Below are positions 34,991-47,729 of a stretch of DNA of 64,000 bases, in pieces. A program made the translations under genes and the position numbers. The stretch is taken from the NCBI RefSeq assembly GCF_000004075.3, contig NC_026661.2, forward strand, positions 22,224,307 through 22,288,306, given 5' to 3'. This DNA comes from Cucumis sativus. Taxonomy: Eukaryota > Streptophyta > Magnoliopsida > Cucurbitales > Cucurbitaceae. Every line of letters starts with the position of its first letter. Positions within the stretch are counted from its first letter, which is position 1. A model generated the notes under the pieces. It saw nothing but the letters and a program-made list of their open reading frames with translations, was not told the DNA's origin and made no database searches.

Positions 34991-36619
34991 GATGAGAACC
35001 ACATTGATGGTGGAAAGCAACGTCAAAAAAATTTGAGAAATTAATTAATTAATAGTGAATGTTGATTTTTTTAAATATATATATATATATTTGTTACTTG
35101 TCAGAAATTAATAATGAGATATGATATATGGAGGAGATCTTGATTTTGATGTTTCCATTATTATTCTAATTTCTACAAAAGTTGTGTTTTGTGTGCCATT
35201 ACATAGTCTACACTCTCATTAAACCAATACTGATAACCATAAATCATTTACTTCTTCTCAAAAACTGTGTTTCTCTTTTTCCTTCCTTTCATGTATATCA
35301 TTCTATCGTTTCTTTGTACACAATCTATATGGAAGAATGATTCATTTCTGGGAAGATGTGTTTTTAAAGTATTTGCTTCATTCTCACCCTAGCAAACTAA
35401 TCACTAATCACTAATCACACATGAATTATCCTAATCAAATTACCTGATATGGAATGAAATTAAACGAAAAGACATCATATTCAATCAAACCAACAATGGC
35501 AAACTTGCATATGGAATGAGAGACTTGACTTGACTACCATAATCACTTTTCAACTCATAATTTTGAGAGGTAGGATAACTAAAATCACTTTTAGGTTTTA
35601 GAGATATTGTAGGGTTGAGTTGCAAAATAGAATTTCGTAAAATATGCGAGAATTGGGTTGGCCCTAATTAGTAAATGCACATCAACATCAAAGAAGAGAA
35701 GAAAGATATTGTGGTGAGAAAATAATGTGTATCATGAAAGTCTGTGCAATATAACTTCTTAAGCATGAATTCAACTGTAGTAAAGTCGTGTTTGGCCTAG
35801 AAGATATCAATTTGATTGAATTTAATAACGAGAAGTGAACTAACCTTTGGAGTACTACAACCACTTTCATTCCAGGAGAATTAACTCATGAATTTTTACT
35901 TTCATTTTCAAAAGTGAAGAACCAATAAAAATGGATGGATGAAATAGATACAATAGTTAGAGATGTAGTGTATGGGTAATATTTTAGAGGTAATGAATTG
36001 GTATATTTGGAGTAAAGCAAGCATGAAGTGAGATTTGATTGGGCTGGGCCTTTTCAACATTCCGTAAAGCCACTAAGGGATTTCAAACAATGGCCCATCC
36101 ACATTCTCTCTTTGACCAATTCATTGTTGTGCCCATGGTTATTTATTTATAATCATATTTATGCCCTATTATTATTACTATTGCTTTTTTTTCTTTATCT
36201 TTCCCTTTTGTGACAAAGTGATGATGGATGCTTTTGATTGAATTCTAATTTTGTGTTCTCAATTCTTTTTTATTTTGGTGATTTGAATGTGATCTCTTAA
36301 GCTATAAGGTGTGGTGTAAGGGTAAGGGTGGAAGTGTGTTAAGCGGTTGGCACCGCGTGAAAATAAATATAAATTTTCAGATTTTTCTTTTATATATATA
36401 TATATATTTGTGATTATAATTATAATTACTATGAAGCACGTGAAAATCACGCTCAAATGGTGTAGACAGATATATATTCCAATTATTAACTCACCTTTTC
36501 GTAATTAAATTGAGTCGGTTGTAATAATTCACTCATTTATTAAATTCTTCTTCTAAACAAATATATAGATTGAATCTTTTTTATCAAATTGTTTTTTTAT
36601 GTTTGTTGAGGAGCAAATT

Positions 36620-37040
36620 TCGACTAATTAAATTTAGTCACGTTATCGCACTAAATTTGGGATGGTTATCCAACCCAATTCAAGCCTCTTATAGAAAAAT
36701 AAGGCGGTCGAGGCTCGAGTCCACCAAGAAAATGAGTCCAAGTCTAAGCAAAGAGACCTAGGTCCAAGCCCAACAAATAAATAGATCTAAGCCTACCTAA
36801 AGCCCATGATTTTTTTTTTTTTTGTAAATAGAGACTTTTACCATCCATTCGATAAAATCTTTGGTTGAATGAAGTATTGAACCTCTTAAGTTTCTGTAAA
36901 GCCTCGAGACGTGCAAATTCTTACCAACTTTGAGATCATCCTCTTCTGAAAAATTGAAGAGTTTGAAGATCAAACTTTCATTGAATTTCAGAAGACGGAG
37001 TCTCAGATAGACTTGCAACTACAACATCCTAAAAACCGAA
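36620..37040. mobile_element. Probable LTR-retrotransposon fragment
   Basis: It contains the CAAGCCC/TCCAAGTCTAAGC-type spaced motifs near 36715-36805, then CCATCCATTCGATAAAATC, a poly-purine/pyrimidine patch and CCTCGAGACGTGC. These are unlike the flanking AT-rich spacer and resemble LTR/leader pieces I associate with plant retroelements. No coding remains and no second LTR is seen. The assignment is weak. Confidence 0.3.
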
Positions 37041-38167
37041 GATTAATAAATTTTAAGTTTTTAACTTTTTAGTTTGTAACTAACATTAAATGTTAAATGG
37101 ATGGTTTATTATGCATCTCAAGATCTCATTTTCTTTTCAATATTTTGATCGTTTTCAATTTCTTTTGCTCATTGTCATTCCATTTTATTTTTTTAGTTCA
37201 TATGTTATACGCAATTAAACCTCTCGAGTTTGAAATATCTTAGGATTCGTCTTATGTATTTGTTTTTTTCATCTTCCTTCTATTTCCTCATTATTTATTT
37301 TATGAATTTTGTGATTCACTCTTATGTGCAATTTTATTGAGTTTATTTTATACATGCATTGTACCTAATTTATTCTATATTGCATAGATGTTAACACCAA
37401 TGCATAGTTATATTTTATTTTATTTCTATTTTACTTAACTTCATTATTCTCATTTGCTTCAACATTTCAATTTGAAACAAATAAAATAAAGCTAGAGAAA
37501 CAAATTATGAGAAGCAAGAGATTTAAGTTTTTATGGATAAATTAACGAAAACAAAATTTGAATTTGAATTTATTTGATTACCTGAAAAACTAGTAAACTT
37601 ACCCGTCATTCATCCAATTAATTAATACGATGAATTATAGCTCAATCATCGAGATATAAAAGTCATACCAAAATTTGAAGGTTGGTTACATTTTTAACAG
37701 TTTATGAATTAAAATAAAATTATTTTTGATATAGAGTGAATATCTTTTAAAATTAAAAACGGCCATTAATTTTTATTTGATGTTATAATAAATGTAAACA
37801 GAGAAAAAAAACCAACATTAACAAGTCGAAATAACAATTATTTATTTTGTAATTAACAAGGCATAAAAGTATATTCCGATCTAAAAGAAATATACATAAA
37901 TATAATTTCATAAGATTCATAGAGATTTCCAATATCTTTGAAAAAAAACAAACATTAATTATTAATTTGTCTCTTCACATTCATCTGAAAATGCATTTAA
38001 ACGTCAATGGTCACCGTTAAGATGAAAATTAAAAGGATGATTATGCCTATTAAGATGAAAACTTGTTTTAATGCCATTTACTAACAAATTTAAAAAATTA
38101 ATGAGAGAATAAAAGAAAGTGGGGATGATTTTTTTTGTTTTCATGAAAAGGAAAGAGAACATTTACG

Positions 38168-38310
38168 AACTGTTTGAAGTAAACGTGAATTATTATAGTG
38201 TCTAAATTATTATACGCAAGTTATAATATTTTGTGTATTTTAGATTATTTTAGTTCATGTTATAAATTAAAATAAATAACCTAAACTAAAATAAATAGTA
38301 AACACAGGTT
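38168..38310. mobile_element. MITE-like AT-rich patch
   Basis: CTGTTTGAAGTAAACGTGAA, ATTATTATACGCAAGTTATAAT and ACCTAAACTAAAATAAATAG with a closing AGTAAACACAGG form a loosely inverted arrangement. The TTATAATAGT-rich makeup resembles cucurbit MITEs from memory. Low confidence. Confidence 0.25.
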
Positions 38311-38897
38311 TTAATATTAAAATCAATCAAATGGATATTTAAAAACAATATTTAATCTAACTAGAGATAATTATTATAGTCTTCAAGACAATATGAACAA
38401 TTTTGGAATTATATAATAAATTTTGTATAAAATATTAGAAAAAAGAAAAGAAAAGAAAAGAAAGAGAGAGAGATTATGCGAAAGATGAAGATAAAGATGC
38501 TTTTTTTTAAAAAGGATTTTTGAATAAAGATATTTAAAACTTCCCATACTAATTTAATGAAAATGATTAAAGAGTGGGAGAAAATAGTATTAAAATACGT
38601 GGGTAGTAAATAGCAATATTAAAAGGTTAAAAATAATAAAATAGTTGGTTTAAAATATAATAAGAATAATAATACTTAATATTCCTTAAAGTAATGAATA
38701 ATTGAGAAAAGAAATAAAAAGCAGATTTGACCATAATTATAAAAATGTACATAAATTAATGTTAAAAAGTAGAATATATTTTTGCAATTAAGCGTGAGAG
38801 AAGCGTTATATTTGATGAGAAGGGATAAGATTGGATTTTTATTTTTGAAATTAACTAACTATATAGAAATTAAATTGATTTCTTCCGATATTGACTA

Positions 38898-39471
38898 AAG
38901 GAAGGAAAAGGAAAAGGAAAAGGAAAAGGAAAAGGAAAAGGAGAAGGAGAAGGAAAAAGGAAAATAAATATTATCAAGTTTCCAATTCCGCCGGTGCTCT
39001 CACCCACACGGCCGCACCGATCTTGAATTCCCAACCAACGATTTTCCTTCGTCTTTCTCTCTCCCTTCCTCCACCTGCAATCTCCTTTGGTATTCCTAAT
39101 TCCATTTGCCTTTCTCTTTTTCTTTTTCTTTTTCTTTTTTATTATTATTATTTTCATCTCACCAAGTTTCCATATTTCCCTACTTTCTTCTCACTTTCTA
39201 TTCGCGATCTGCATTTTTGGGGGATTTTCGACTTCGAAAACAATACCCGTTTAGGGCTTCAATCTCTTATCTCTCTCTCCCGATTTCATCTTCTTTGATT
39301 TTCCTCGCTCTTATTTCATCTGGGTCTGATCTTTTCTGGGTTGGGGTTTCGATTCGGTTTCGTTCCTGTTGAGGGATGTCTTCCTCATCCATTTCCGTTT
39401 TAGGGCATCTACAGTTATAGATTCTTGTTCTTCAATTTTAGGCCTTTAGGTGGGGGAAACTTCTTTTCTCT
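38898..39471 (+). promoter_or_regulatory. Promoter/leader of the poly(A) polymerase gene
   Basis: A purine tract of AAAGG units (38898-38964) is followed about 140 bases later by a pyrimidine tract of CTTTTT units (about 39110-39140). GC content then rises and CT-rich sequence typical of plant leaders begins near 39040. A 14-codon upstream ORF is present at 39376-39420. Confidence 0.5.
39376..39420 (+). CDS. Short upstream ORF (14 aa) before the poly(A) polymerase
   Basis: ATG at 39376 encodes MSSSSISVLGHLQL and stops with TAG at 39418-39420, 51 bases before the main ATG. If it lies in the mRNA leader it could lower translation of the main frame. Nothing shows that it is translated. Confidence 0.35.
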   Translation: MSSSSISVLGHLQL

Positions 39472-42400
39472 ATGCGATACGTGATGGGTAGCGCAGAGGT
39501 GCTGGGTAATTCGCCGTTACCTGCTAATCAAGCGGTGCCGAAATGCTATGGTGTGACGAAGCCGATATCGATGGCGGGGCCTTGTGACACTGACGTGCAA
39601 AGAAACAAGGAGCTGGAAAAGGTTTTAATTCATAAATTTTGGTTCCCTTTTAGTGCGCGATTCGAAATTAGTATGCTTGATTTTTCTTTTTGTTTGTTTG
39701 TTTTTCTGGTCTGTGGTGTATTAGTTCCTGGTCGACGCTGGCTTGTACGAAAGCAAAGAGGAATCTGCAAAGAGAGAAGAGGTTCTTTCCCGGATAGGAC
39801 AGGTGATGAACTATGTTCTGTTGAACTCAATCTTCAGTTTCTTTTTCCTTTTATCAATGGCGAGTTACTACAGTTGCAATTAGGGATGAAGCTTAGGTAG
39901 AGAAAGAAAAGTATTTCACAACCATTATTAGAGACGGATGTTCGATATTTAGGTTTATAATTTTGGATAGTTTGGTGCCATGTTACATAGAGATGATGAT
40001 GAATAATAGATTGGTTTATCAGATGATATTTTCCCAAAAGTATTTGTTCATGTGATGATTTTGAAAGTCAGAATTTCTATGGTTGTAAATTTGTCAAGGC
40101 GGCTTCAAATTTCTGAGTGGTCGATATTTTATTAATTTGCTTCCTTAACTTTGTACTCCATCATCCTAACTCTTGCGTTTTTCTAATTTCCTTCTCTAGA
40201 TTGTGAAAGACTGGGTAAAACAACTTACTCGCATTAAAGGTTATACAGATCAAATGGTGGAAGATGCAAATGCTGTGATCTTCACTTTTGGTTCCTATCG
40301 TCTAGGGGTAAGCATAGTTGATGCTGTTGTATTTCTTCCCCATGATGTATACAAACAGTCCGGTGCTTTTTTATGACCTTACATGAGCTAGATATACCCT
40401 ATAGGTTATTCAATTTTTTAAGGAATACTCCCGGGCTTGTTTCCATTTCACTTGGGGATGTATTGTGTTTTATAGGTTGCACAACCGTATCCTTGAGTTC
40501 AAGGAATAAGCTGGTGCTTTTGAGTTTTGACTATTTGGTCACTAGTGTATGCCTTAACCAGATGAGCAACGTTTAGGTTGGCATGAATTGTGTCCCACGT
40601 GGTGTTTTAGATAATTTATAGTTGTTGCTGTCGCCACATTCCTTTTCTTTTGCGGGTGTAGGGGTCCTTGAGTTTTATGGAATGAAACAAAATACAGATC
40701 CTTCACCTCCCCATCCATTCATAGAGTTCTCTGGGAAAGGTTTGGAGCTCTTATCAAGCTAAAGTAAAGTATGAGTAAAAGTGATATTGATACAAATAAT
40801 CTCATTCTTCCCAGAAACCACCCTTTGCTACTGTTTTCAGAATGTTATAGAATCTGACTTTCCCACAACAAGTATGGTTTCGGGGTCAAGTTTCTTTCTT
40901 TCTTTCTGTTTTTTTTTGCAAGAACAAAGTTTTGGTCACAGGAGTATATTTTTTTGTATTTGTTTCGTACTTGTCAATCAACCGTTGCATGCCATTTGAA
41001 ATGTAGGTGCATGGACCTGGAGCTGATATAGACACGCTATGTGTTGGGCCATCTTATGTGAACAGGGAGGTGAGTGTTAGATTTGAGTAATTTTGTTCTC
41101 TTGCTTGAGATGTTTTGTTTTTCTGGACCTGACCCTATATCTTTTTTCAATATTTTTTTTTCCAGGAAGATTTCTTTTACATGTTACATAATATTTTGGA
41201 AGAAATGGAAGAAGTGTCTGAGTTGCAGCCAGTTCCTGATGCTCACGTCCCAGTGATGAAATTCAAGTTTGATGGAATATCAATTGATCTGCTTTATGCT
41301 AGTATATCTTGTCTGGTTGTGCCTGAAGTAAGTGACATTTGATTCTTGTTCATTATCATGTGGCATAATGATGGCTAATTGTACTGCTTGAACATAATGG
41401 ATTCCTTGTTTTAGCACCATGTTCATTCGAACTGCCTCGTTGTATGGCTGTGATGACAGTGCTTGTCCTTTTCTGTCATTAATGTTTACTTTCAGGATTT
41501 GGATATCTCTGACGTGTCTGTGCTATATAATGTTGATGAGCCTACTGTTCGAAGTCTTAATGGTTGTCGCGTTGCTGATCAAATTCTAAAACTTGTTCCG
41601 AATGTTGAGGTGAGTGACTTTCTATTTCACTTTTTTTTTTTTTGTTAAATTCTTCCACCCAAATATTCCTGTCTGGAAACTGTAATCTCCGTTTGTTTTG
41701 TCCTGTGTTTGTAGAGTTTTCGAACAGCGCTTAGATGCTTGAAATTTTGGGCTAAAAGGCGTGGTGTTTACTCAAACGTGAGTTTACCTATTAATTATGT
41801 GTGTATAGGGCTGCTGATTAGTTTATACATTTGCCTACTGTAATTCTCTACTCACCACATGCATGAACAGGTGACTGGGTTTCTTGGTGGTGTAAACTGG
41901 GCCCTTCTTGTTGCTCGAGTTTGTCAGCTTTATCCGAATGCAGTTCCCAGTATGCTGCTGTCTCGATTTTTCAGAGTTTATACCCTTTGGCGTTGGCCAA
42001 ACCCTGTTATGTTGTGTGCAATTGAGGAGGATGATCTTGGGTGTTCTGTATGGGATCCTCGTAAAAATCCTCGTGATAGAACTCATCATATGCCCATAAT
42101 AACACCTGCATATCCATGCATGAATTCTAGCTACAATGTTTCTACGAGTACACTCCGAGTTATGATGGAACAGTTCCAGTTTGGTAACAAAGTTTGTGAG
42201 GTATTATTACCTGTGCATGCATGAAATTCTTTACATTATTATTTCATAGAGGAGACTAAGATTACAGCAAGGCATCTCCCATTATTATATACTTGCGACA
42301 TGATTTAATTATTTGTGGAAATTTCATTAGGAAATTGAGCTGAATAAAGCGCAGTGGAGTTCTCTCTTTGAGCCATATTTGTTTTTCGAAAGTTACAAAA

Positions 42401-43908
42401 ACTATCTGCAAGTTGATATAGTAGCAGCTGATGCAGACGACTTGCGCTCTTGGAAAGGATGGGTAGAATCTCGTTTTAGGCATTTGACATTGTTGGTAAT
42501 TTTTCTTACATCTAAATGAATCACGGTTATGATAATACTAATACTGTTTCTCAACTTGAAAGCATTTCTATTCTTGAGTTGAATTAAAATTTCTGGTTCT
42601 AGAAATATCTTTCCTTTGCCCATGGTTTTTGTAATTCTCAACAGATTGAGAGGAAGACCGAAGGGAAGTTACAGTGCCATCCCTATCCACACGAATATGT
42701 TGACACATCCAAGCCATGTGCCCATTGTGCATTTTTCATGGGTCTGCAGAGGAAGCAGGGAGAGATAATTCAAGAAGGCCAGCAGTTTGATATACGTTCT
42801 TCAGTTGATGAATTCAAGCATTATACAAGTTCATACATGTTCTGGAAACCAGGAATGGAAATCTTTGTTTCTCATGTCCGTAGAAGGCAGATCCCTCCTT
42901 TTGTCTTTCCAGAAGGTCATAAACGGTTTCGTGCTTCAAGGTTGTCAGCATTGCAACGTTCACCAAATCAAGAAGATGTGCAAAATGGTAGGAGTGGCAG
43001 TTGCGAAAGAGACCTTAAGAGAAAAAATGATCCTGCTCGAATTGAAGGGGAGCATAATTCTCCCCAAAAACGGCAATCTATTAGTCCTAGAAGGCAGGAT
43101 TCAGTTTCATCCAATATTAGCAACTTTTCAAATACTGCTTCTTCTGAGCGTCCGGAAGCTGATATTGAAGCTAAAACTATTGTTGAGAAAAACAGTCCTT
43201 GTCGGACTATCACTCGGGAAAATGAAGAGTTGGCTTTTGGTGGCTCTCGTATTGGTAACTGTTCTTCAAGGAAAGATTCTAGTAGTGTAGAGAGTGACAA
43301 AGGGTCTACGGTAGAGATAATTGATCCAGACAAAGTTCCTTTTACCGAAATTGATCACAGATGTGCGTCTAATTCCAGTGTGATCACTTCCTTAACAAGT
43401 GAAAGTAGTTCCTGCGAGAATGTTGGGTTTGCATTAGCAGCAGGTAGTAGTGAAGGCAATGCTGGGAGCATAGAAGGAAGTGCCGATGAAAGTAATAATC
43501 CGGGAACATCTGTTGTTGATTCGTGTGAGGCAGATTCTGAACTTCAGTTGGATAATAGGTGTGTAAATGGAGATAGCATGCATATGGAGACAGAGGTGGG
43601 TTTTCATTCCTTTTGTTGGTTGTATTTAGTTTGATTTATAGTCCTCTCTATTACCTTACATTTTTTCATTTTATTCTGGTTTGACATGTGAAGCCAAATG
43701 CTGTGCTTGAGATGGCATTGAATCCTGGAGGTGGGGTTAAGTCTACAACTATCCAGAACCCAGTGATAAGGCATGCTTCTTTTTAAAGAAAGATTCAATG
43801 TTACTTTGGAGCTTTGCTTATATTTTGTTTTATCTTTATACTGCTCTTCCTGGTTTTTTGTGTGTTTTTCATATTTTTACCAGGCTGAGTATGGCCTCGA
43901 CAGCGTAA
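39472..43908 (+). CDS. PAPS: Nuclear poly(A) polymerase (PAPS2/PAPS4-like)
   Basis: Canonical nuclear poly(A) polymerase that adds the 3' tail to pre-mRNA. Exons: 39472-39621, 39725-39802, 40200-40307, 41007-41069, 41166-41327, 41496-41609, 41715-41777, 41871-42200, 42331-42495, 42645-43595, 43694-43770, 43884-43908; 2286 nt, 761 aa. The nucleotidyltransferase signature [18 protein letters not shown] gives Asp119 and Asp121; the third catalytic Asp is 174 in SIDLLYA. The central and RNA-binding domains are intact ([34 protein letters not shown]). The C-terminus is Ser/Glu-rich with a bipartite basic signal (KRKNDP...QKRQ). A second in-frame ATG at 39484 has the better initiation context. The last intron uses a GC donor; splicing it gives the end [10 protein letters not shown], which fits the family. 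Confidence 0.94.
43771..43883 (+). other. GC-AG intron deciding the poly(A) polymerase C-terminus
   Basis: The exon ends ...GTGATAAG and is followed by GCATGC; the acceptor is TTTTTACCAG at 43874-43883. Splicing gives [10 protein letters not shown] then TAA. Read-through would give VIRHASF then TAA at about 43786. Confidence 0.7.
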
Positions 43909-44371
43909 GAGAAAGCTAAGCAAGATCATTATAATATGATGATCTATACACCACCGTGAATACAATCCGTATTGGCCAAAGAAGAAATAGAAATAAAAGA
44001 AAGGAAGCCACCTGTCCATTTGGGGTAAGTGTTCTTTGAATTGCTGGCCTTGGCGTGTCATTCTTTTTTTCTTTTTGTTTTAAGTGCCCACATTCTTTAT
44101 ATCTACAAATGCACCATCTAAACAAATTATCATGCACAAAGTAAAAAGTTCTTTGTGTACTGATAATACTTGCTTGCACTTACAATGACTTCAACAAAAC
44201 CGTTCTTCAAGAGCTTTCTGAGCCTTAAAAGGCTCCCTTGGCTTGTTGGGATTTTCGCTAATATGTGCTTTGGCTGCTGAGTTGAGTGCTACTCCCCCGG
44301 TCGTCATATCCCCACCTCCATAGTCATTGTAATATATTCATCGATCCTTTTGTTAATTATTACTATTGTGA

Positions 44372-44395
44372 GGGGAGGGGAGGGGAGGGGAGGGG
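44372..44395 (+). repeat. (GGGGA)n tract with five G4 runs
   Basis: Five GGGG runs separated by single A residues, about 465 bases after the poly(A) polymerase stop. This meets the usual pattern for an intramolecular G-quadruplex in RNA or in the plus DNA strand. Confidence 0.85.
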
Positions 44396-45174
44396 AAGTG
44401 TTTTGTATTTCTGCCTTTTTCTGTTTTCTTTTTTTTATCTCTTGAAAAAGTATCGGGATTGAAATGGGGACTGAGTTCTTAGATTTACGGACGAAGTACT
44501 ACTTGACTTGGTGTTTCTCAACCATTGAATGTAATCTACCAACTATTTGTGTTAATACAAACAACTATTTGCGTTAGTGCAGATCCAACCTCTCTCTCGC
44601 TCTCTTTTATGTTGTTTTCATTCTACGAGCTCGATCCAATCCTAAGAAATTTGATACCTGAAAGTATATTGAATTTACTTTATTATCAATGAATAGAAGT
44701 ATATGCATGGTATGTTTTCAAAGATGTGCATCTGTCCAACGTCCTTGAATATGATTGAACATAGCAACATAGCAACTTGCTTTGAAATATCTGCTTGTGT
44801 GATCATTTACTTGTGAATTCTCATAAGCTAATTTTTAGAGGTTTAATTATATCCAATTTGATGTGACAATTTAAAATTAATTCGAATTTAGATTCGGTAT
44901 GAGGTAATTTGAGTTAATTTTGGGTGGCTTGAGTGGGTTGAAGAATAAGTTGAGTTGGCAATTAAATTAGATATTTTGAATTGTGAAGCTGGTGATCAAT
45001 TTCGTTTATCCTCTAATAGTGCACTAATTGGATTTCCTCAATCAATGTTATTATGGGAAAGGTTAAAGTAGAACCTGTCAAAAAAAAAAAAAAAGTACAG
45101 ACTATTTTAAATTATTATATTAAATTAGAGAAACACACACACACATATAATATATAAAAATTAGTGAATTAAAA

Positions 45175-45195
45175 AGAAGAAGAAGAAGAAGAAAA
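45175..45195. repeat. (GAA)n microsatellite
   Basis: About six GAA units in intergenic DNA. A separate (CA)n tract lies about 40 bases upstream. Confidence 0.85.
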
Positions 45196-46382
45196 ATGAC
45201 AATAATAAAGAAGAATGTGTTAGTGAGTTAGTGTAGTGTGGAAATGATGATTTGTTGGAAAAATTGGGAGTTTGATTACTTAACAGTTAGAGTCCAACAA
45301 AAGTAGTGTGTAGTGTATGAGTGTGTAGTGTGAAAGCTAATACCGCTCGAAAATACCGAAAGTGATTGTGGCTTCAAATACTAATGAATATTTGACCAAC
45401 ACACTTGAAAACATTATACATTCTTTTCTTAACTTTTCTTTTTCCTTCTTCCAAAACATAGAAAAAAGAAAAAGAAAAATAAAAACCCCCTCAAGTGGAA
45501 GTGCTCCAAATTCCTCACCCCTCTTCGTTATTTCAGTAAGTTAGTCCATATAGCAATGAGTTTCGAGTTGAATTTTTGGTCAGCATCACCTTTCATTACC
45601 CACTATCCAGACAACGGAATATATTTTTATTATGTTTTTCATTACCAATATATATATATATATATAAGTCTCTAATAAAGTTCTCTCTTTTTCGAGGGGT
45701 AATTATATAGTCTTTATAGCTTCAATTGTTTTCTTTTACCTTCTTACTTTTTTTTTTTCCCCTTTGTTAGATTACAAGTTCAGTCTTGTACCAAAACTTT
45801 CTGTCTAATAAATTTTCTAACTCTAAATTCCATACACAATTTCATTTTGTGTTGCTGCCGAGCATGACCTGGCAAAGAGGAAGGCTCTGGAAAGAAGGGG
45901 CGATATGGGCGTAAACAACCAGCAAGTAAAAGGAAGAAGTCACAAAATTCTAAAATTTCAGTTTTATATCTATGAAGCTTAAATGAGTTGTTGTACACTC
46001 AATGAAGTAGAAAGAAAAGAAAATGAGCTATGGTCGTCAACTTAAAAATATTTACGAATAATGAATTATATTAGTAATATAAGTTAAATGAAGGATAAAA
46101 TTTATATTAAATTTGGTTAGGTTGGCAAGTCTTTTTAAAGTAATAGCTCTAAAAAACTGCTATAGATTACAATTTACTTTTTAATAAAGGAAAACACATT
46201 GAACATAGTAAAATCACACCCAAAAGCATGATAATATAGATAGGCCATAATTAATATGAAAAGATTTCTGGTTTTTCCCAAGTGTCACACCAATGGCTGT
46301 TTCCATGGCATAAATAAAATGCCTATAATTAATTTTCTCAAAGTGCCAATGCCAAACACTTTTATATATTGGTATTGCCAAA

Positions 46383-46462
46383 CCCATCAACCCATCAACC
46401 CATCAACCCATCAACCCATCAACATTCTTCTTCTTCTTCTTCTTCTTCTTCTTCTTCTTCTT
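46383..46462. repeat. Octamer (CCCATCAA)n followed by (TTC)n
   Basis: Five tandem CCCATCAA units run into about twelve TTC units. Non-coding compound repeat. Confidence 0.9.
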
Positions 46463-46715
46463 CACCAAATATATACCCTTTTTTTTCCATTATTTGATAA
46501 TCATCACCTTCAAATTTCCAACTTTGGTTTTTCTCTTTCTTTTATTGTGAGTTAGCCAATTAAAATGAAGATCTCAGTCAAATTCCCATTTTTCAACTTC
46601 CACTAATTTCACTATATAATTGTTGGCATCAAGAAGGCAATTTTCTTAACAGCACCACAGTATGTAATCTTCTTCAATCTCAGCTCTACAAGGACAGATT
46701 ATAAAGCTTCTTCCT

Positions 46716-46740
46716 TTTCTTCTTCTTCTTCTTCTTCTTC
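46716..46740. repeat. (TTC)n microsatellite
   Basis: About eight TTC units. Confidence 0.85.
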
Positions 46741-47692
46741 CCGTTTTGAGGGATTTTTTTTCTTCTTCTCAAAATGGGTGTTTTTGTTTCTCTCTGTTTA
46801 AAGCTCAATTTTGGTGTGTGTGTGTTTGGCAAAAAAGCCTAATTAGAATTTGGCTGATTTGTGAAACAACATGTAGACAAAGGAATTTATCATTATGGTC
46901 AGGCACACAGGGCAAAGCCAGGCACTTAAAACGCTGCGTTTCAGTCAAAAGAAAGAAAAGAAAAGAAAAGAAAAGAAAAAGGTGAAGTTTGTTTTACAAA
47001 TTAATTAGCTATTTAACTGAAAATTATGAGAATAAATGAGGATTGGATCAATTCCTGTAGTTTTGCTTCTCTTTCTCTTTTGTGTTGTTATTTAGTATCC
47101 AAAAATGGCAGAAGCTTTTATGAGTCATTATAAGTCTATAAACAGCTTATAAAACAAAAGCTTACACCATATATATATATATTATATATTACGGCCTGTA
47201 CTGCAGATTCTAAAGACTAGCTAGAGCTAGATTCTGTTTTTCTTTTCTTTTCTTTTCTTTTTGGGTATTATTGTAATGTTATTGGGTGTGTGATTCAGTA
47301 AAAACACAGCTGCATCACGAGTGTAATTTTTTTTAAACTTTATATGAACAATTCAGTAACTTTATACGTCTATATCTTCAGTATCTTCTATATTTTGCAT
47401 TTGTTCATCAAACTATCAAGGTAAAATACTACATTCTTTTTCCTTCCATGTTGTGTTTCAGAAATGATTCTTATATATTCCACTTCTCCCAGTTCAACCA
47501 TTTGAATGTTTCCATTATTCATTTTCAACTTCATATATGAACAATAATCTAAGATATCAGCAATATCTTTTAAGAACAGATCGACAAGTATCTTTGTTTT
47601 TGTTATCAACTTATATTATATAACAGAAAAGTATCTATCTGTGAACATTATAAAAACAAAAACAAATAAAATATATGGGGTTTGAGAAATGA

Positions 47693-47693
47693 T

Positions 47694-47729
<36 letters not shown>
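47693..47729. repeat. Compound (CT)n(TA)n microsatellite
   Basis: About nine CT units directly followed by about nine AT units. Confidence 0.9.

Larger units (their letters stand above)
33781..38897. other. Divergent intergenic region, IQD to poly(A) polymerase
   Basis: About 5.1 kb, very AT-rich. It contains (CATA)n near 33835-33860, the hexamer and octamer repeats listed below, (CA)n at about 34910-34925 and (TA)n near 35078-35090. It also has LTR-like sequence at 36620-37040 and a MITE-like patch at 38168-38310. No protein gene is supported. Confidence 0.55.

Noticed and set aside
38870-39372. Lys/Arg-rich and Phe/Ser-rich open frames ahead of the poly(A) polymerase
   Set aside because: They are translations of the purine and pyrimidine tracts in the promoter/leader, and at least one lacks a true ATG.
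39630-43333. Minus-strand and alternative-frame open frames across the poly(A) polymerase
   Set aside because: They are shadows of well-supported exons or read through introns.
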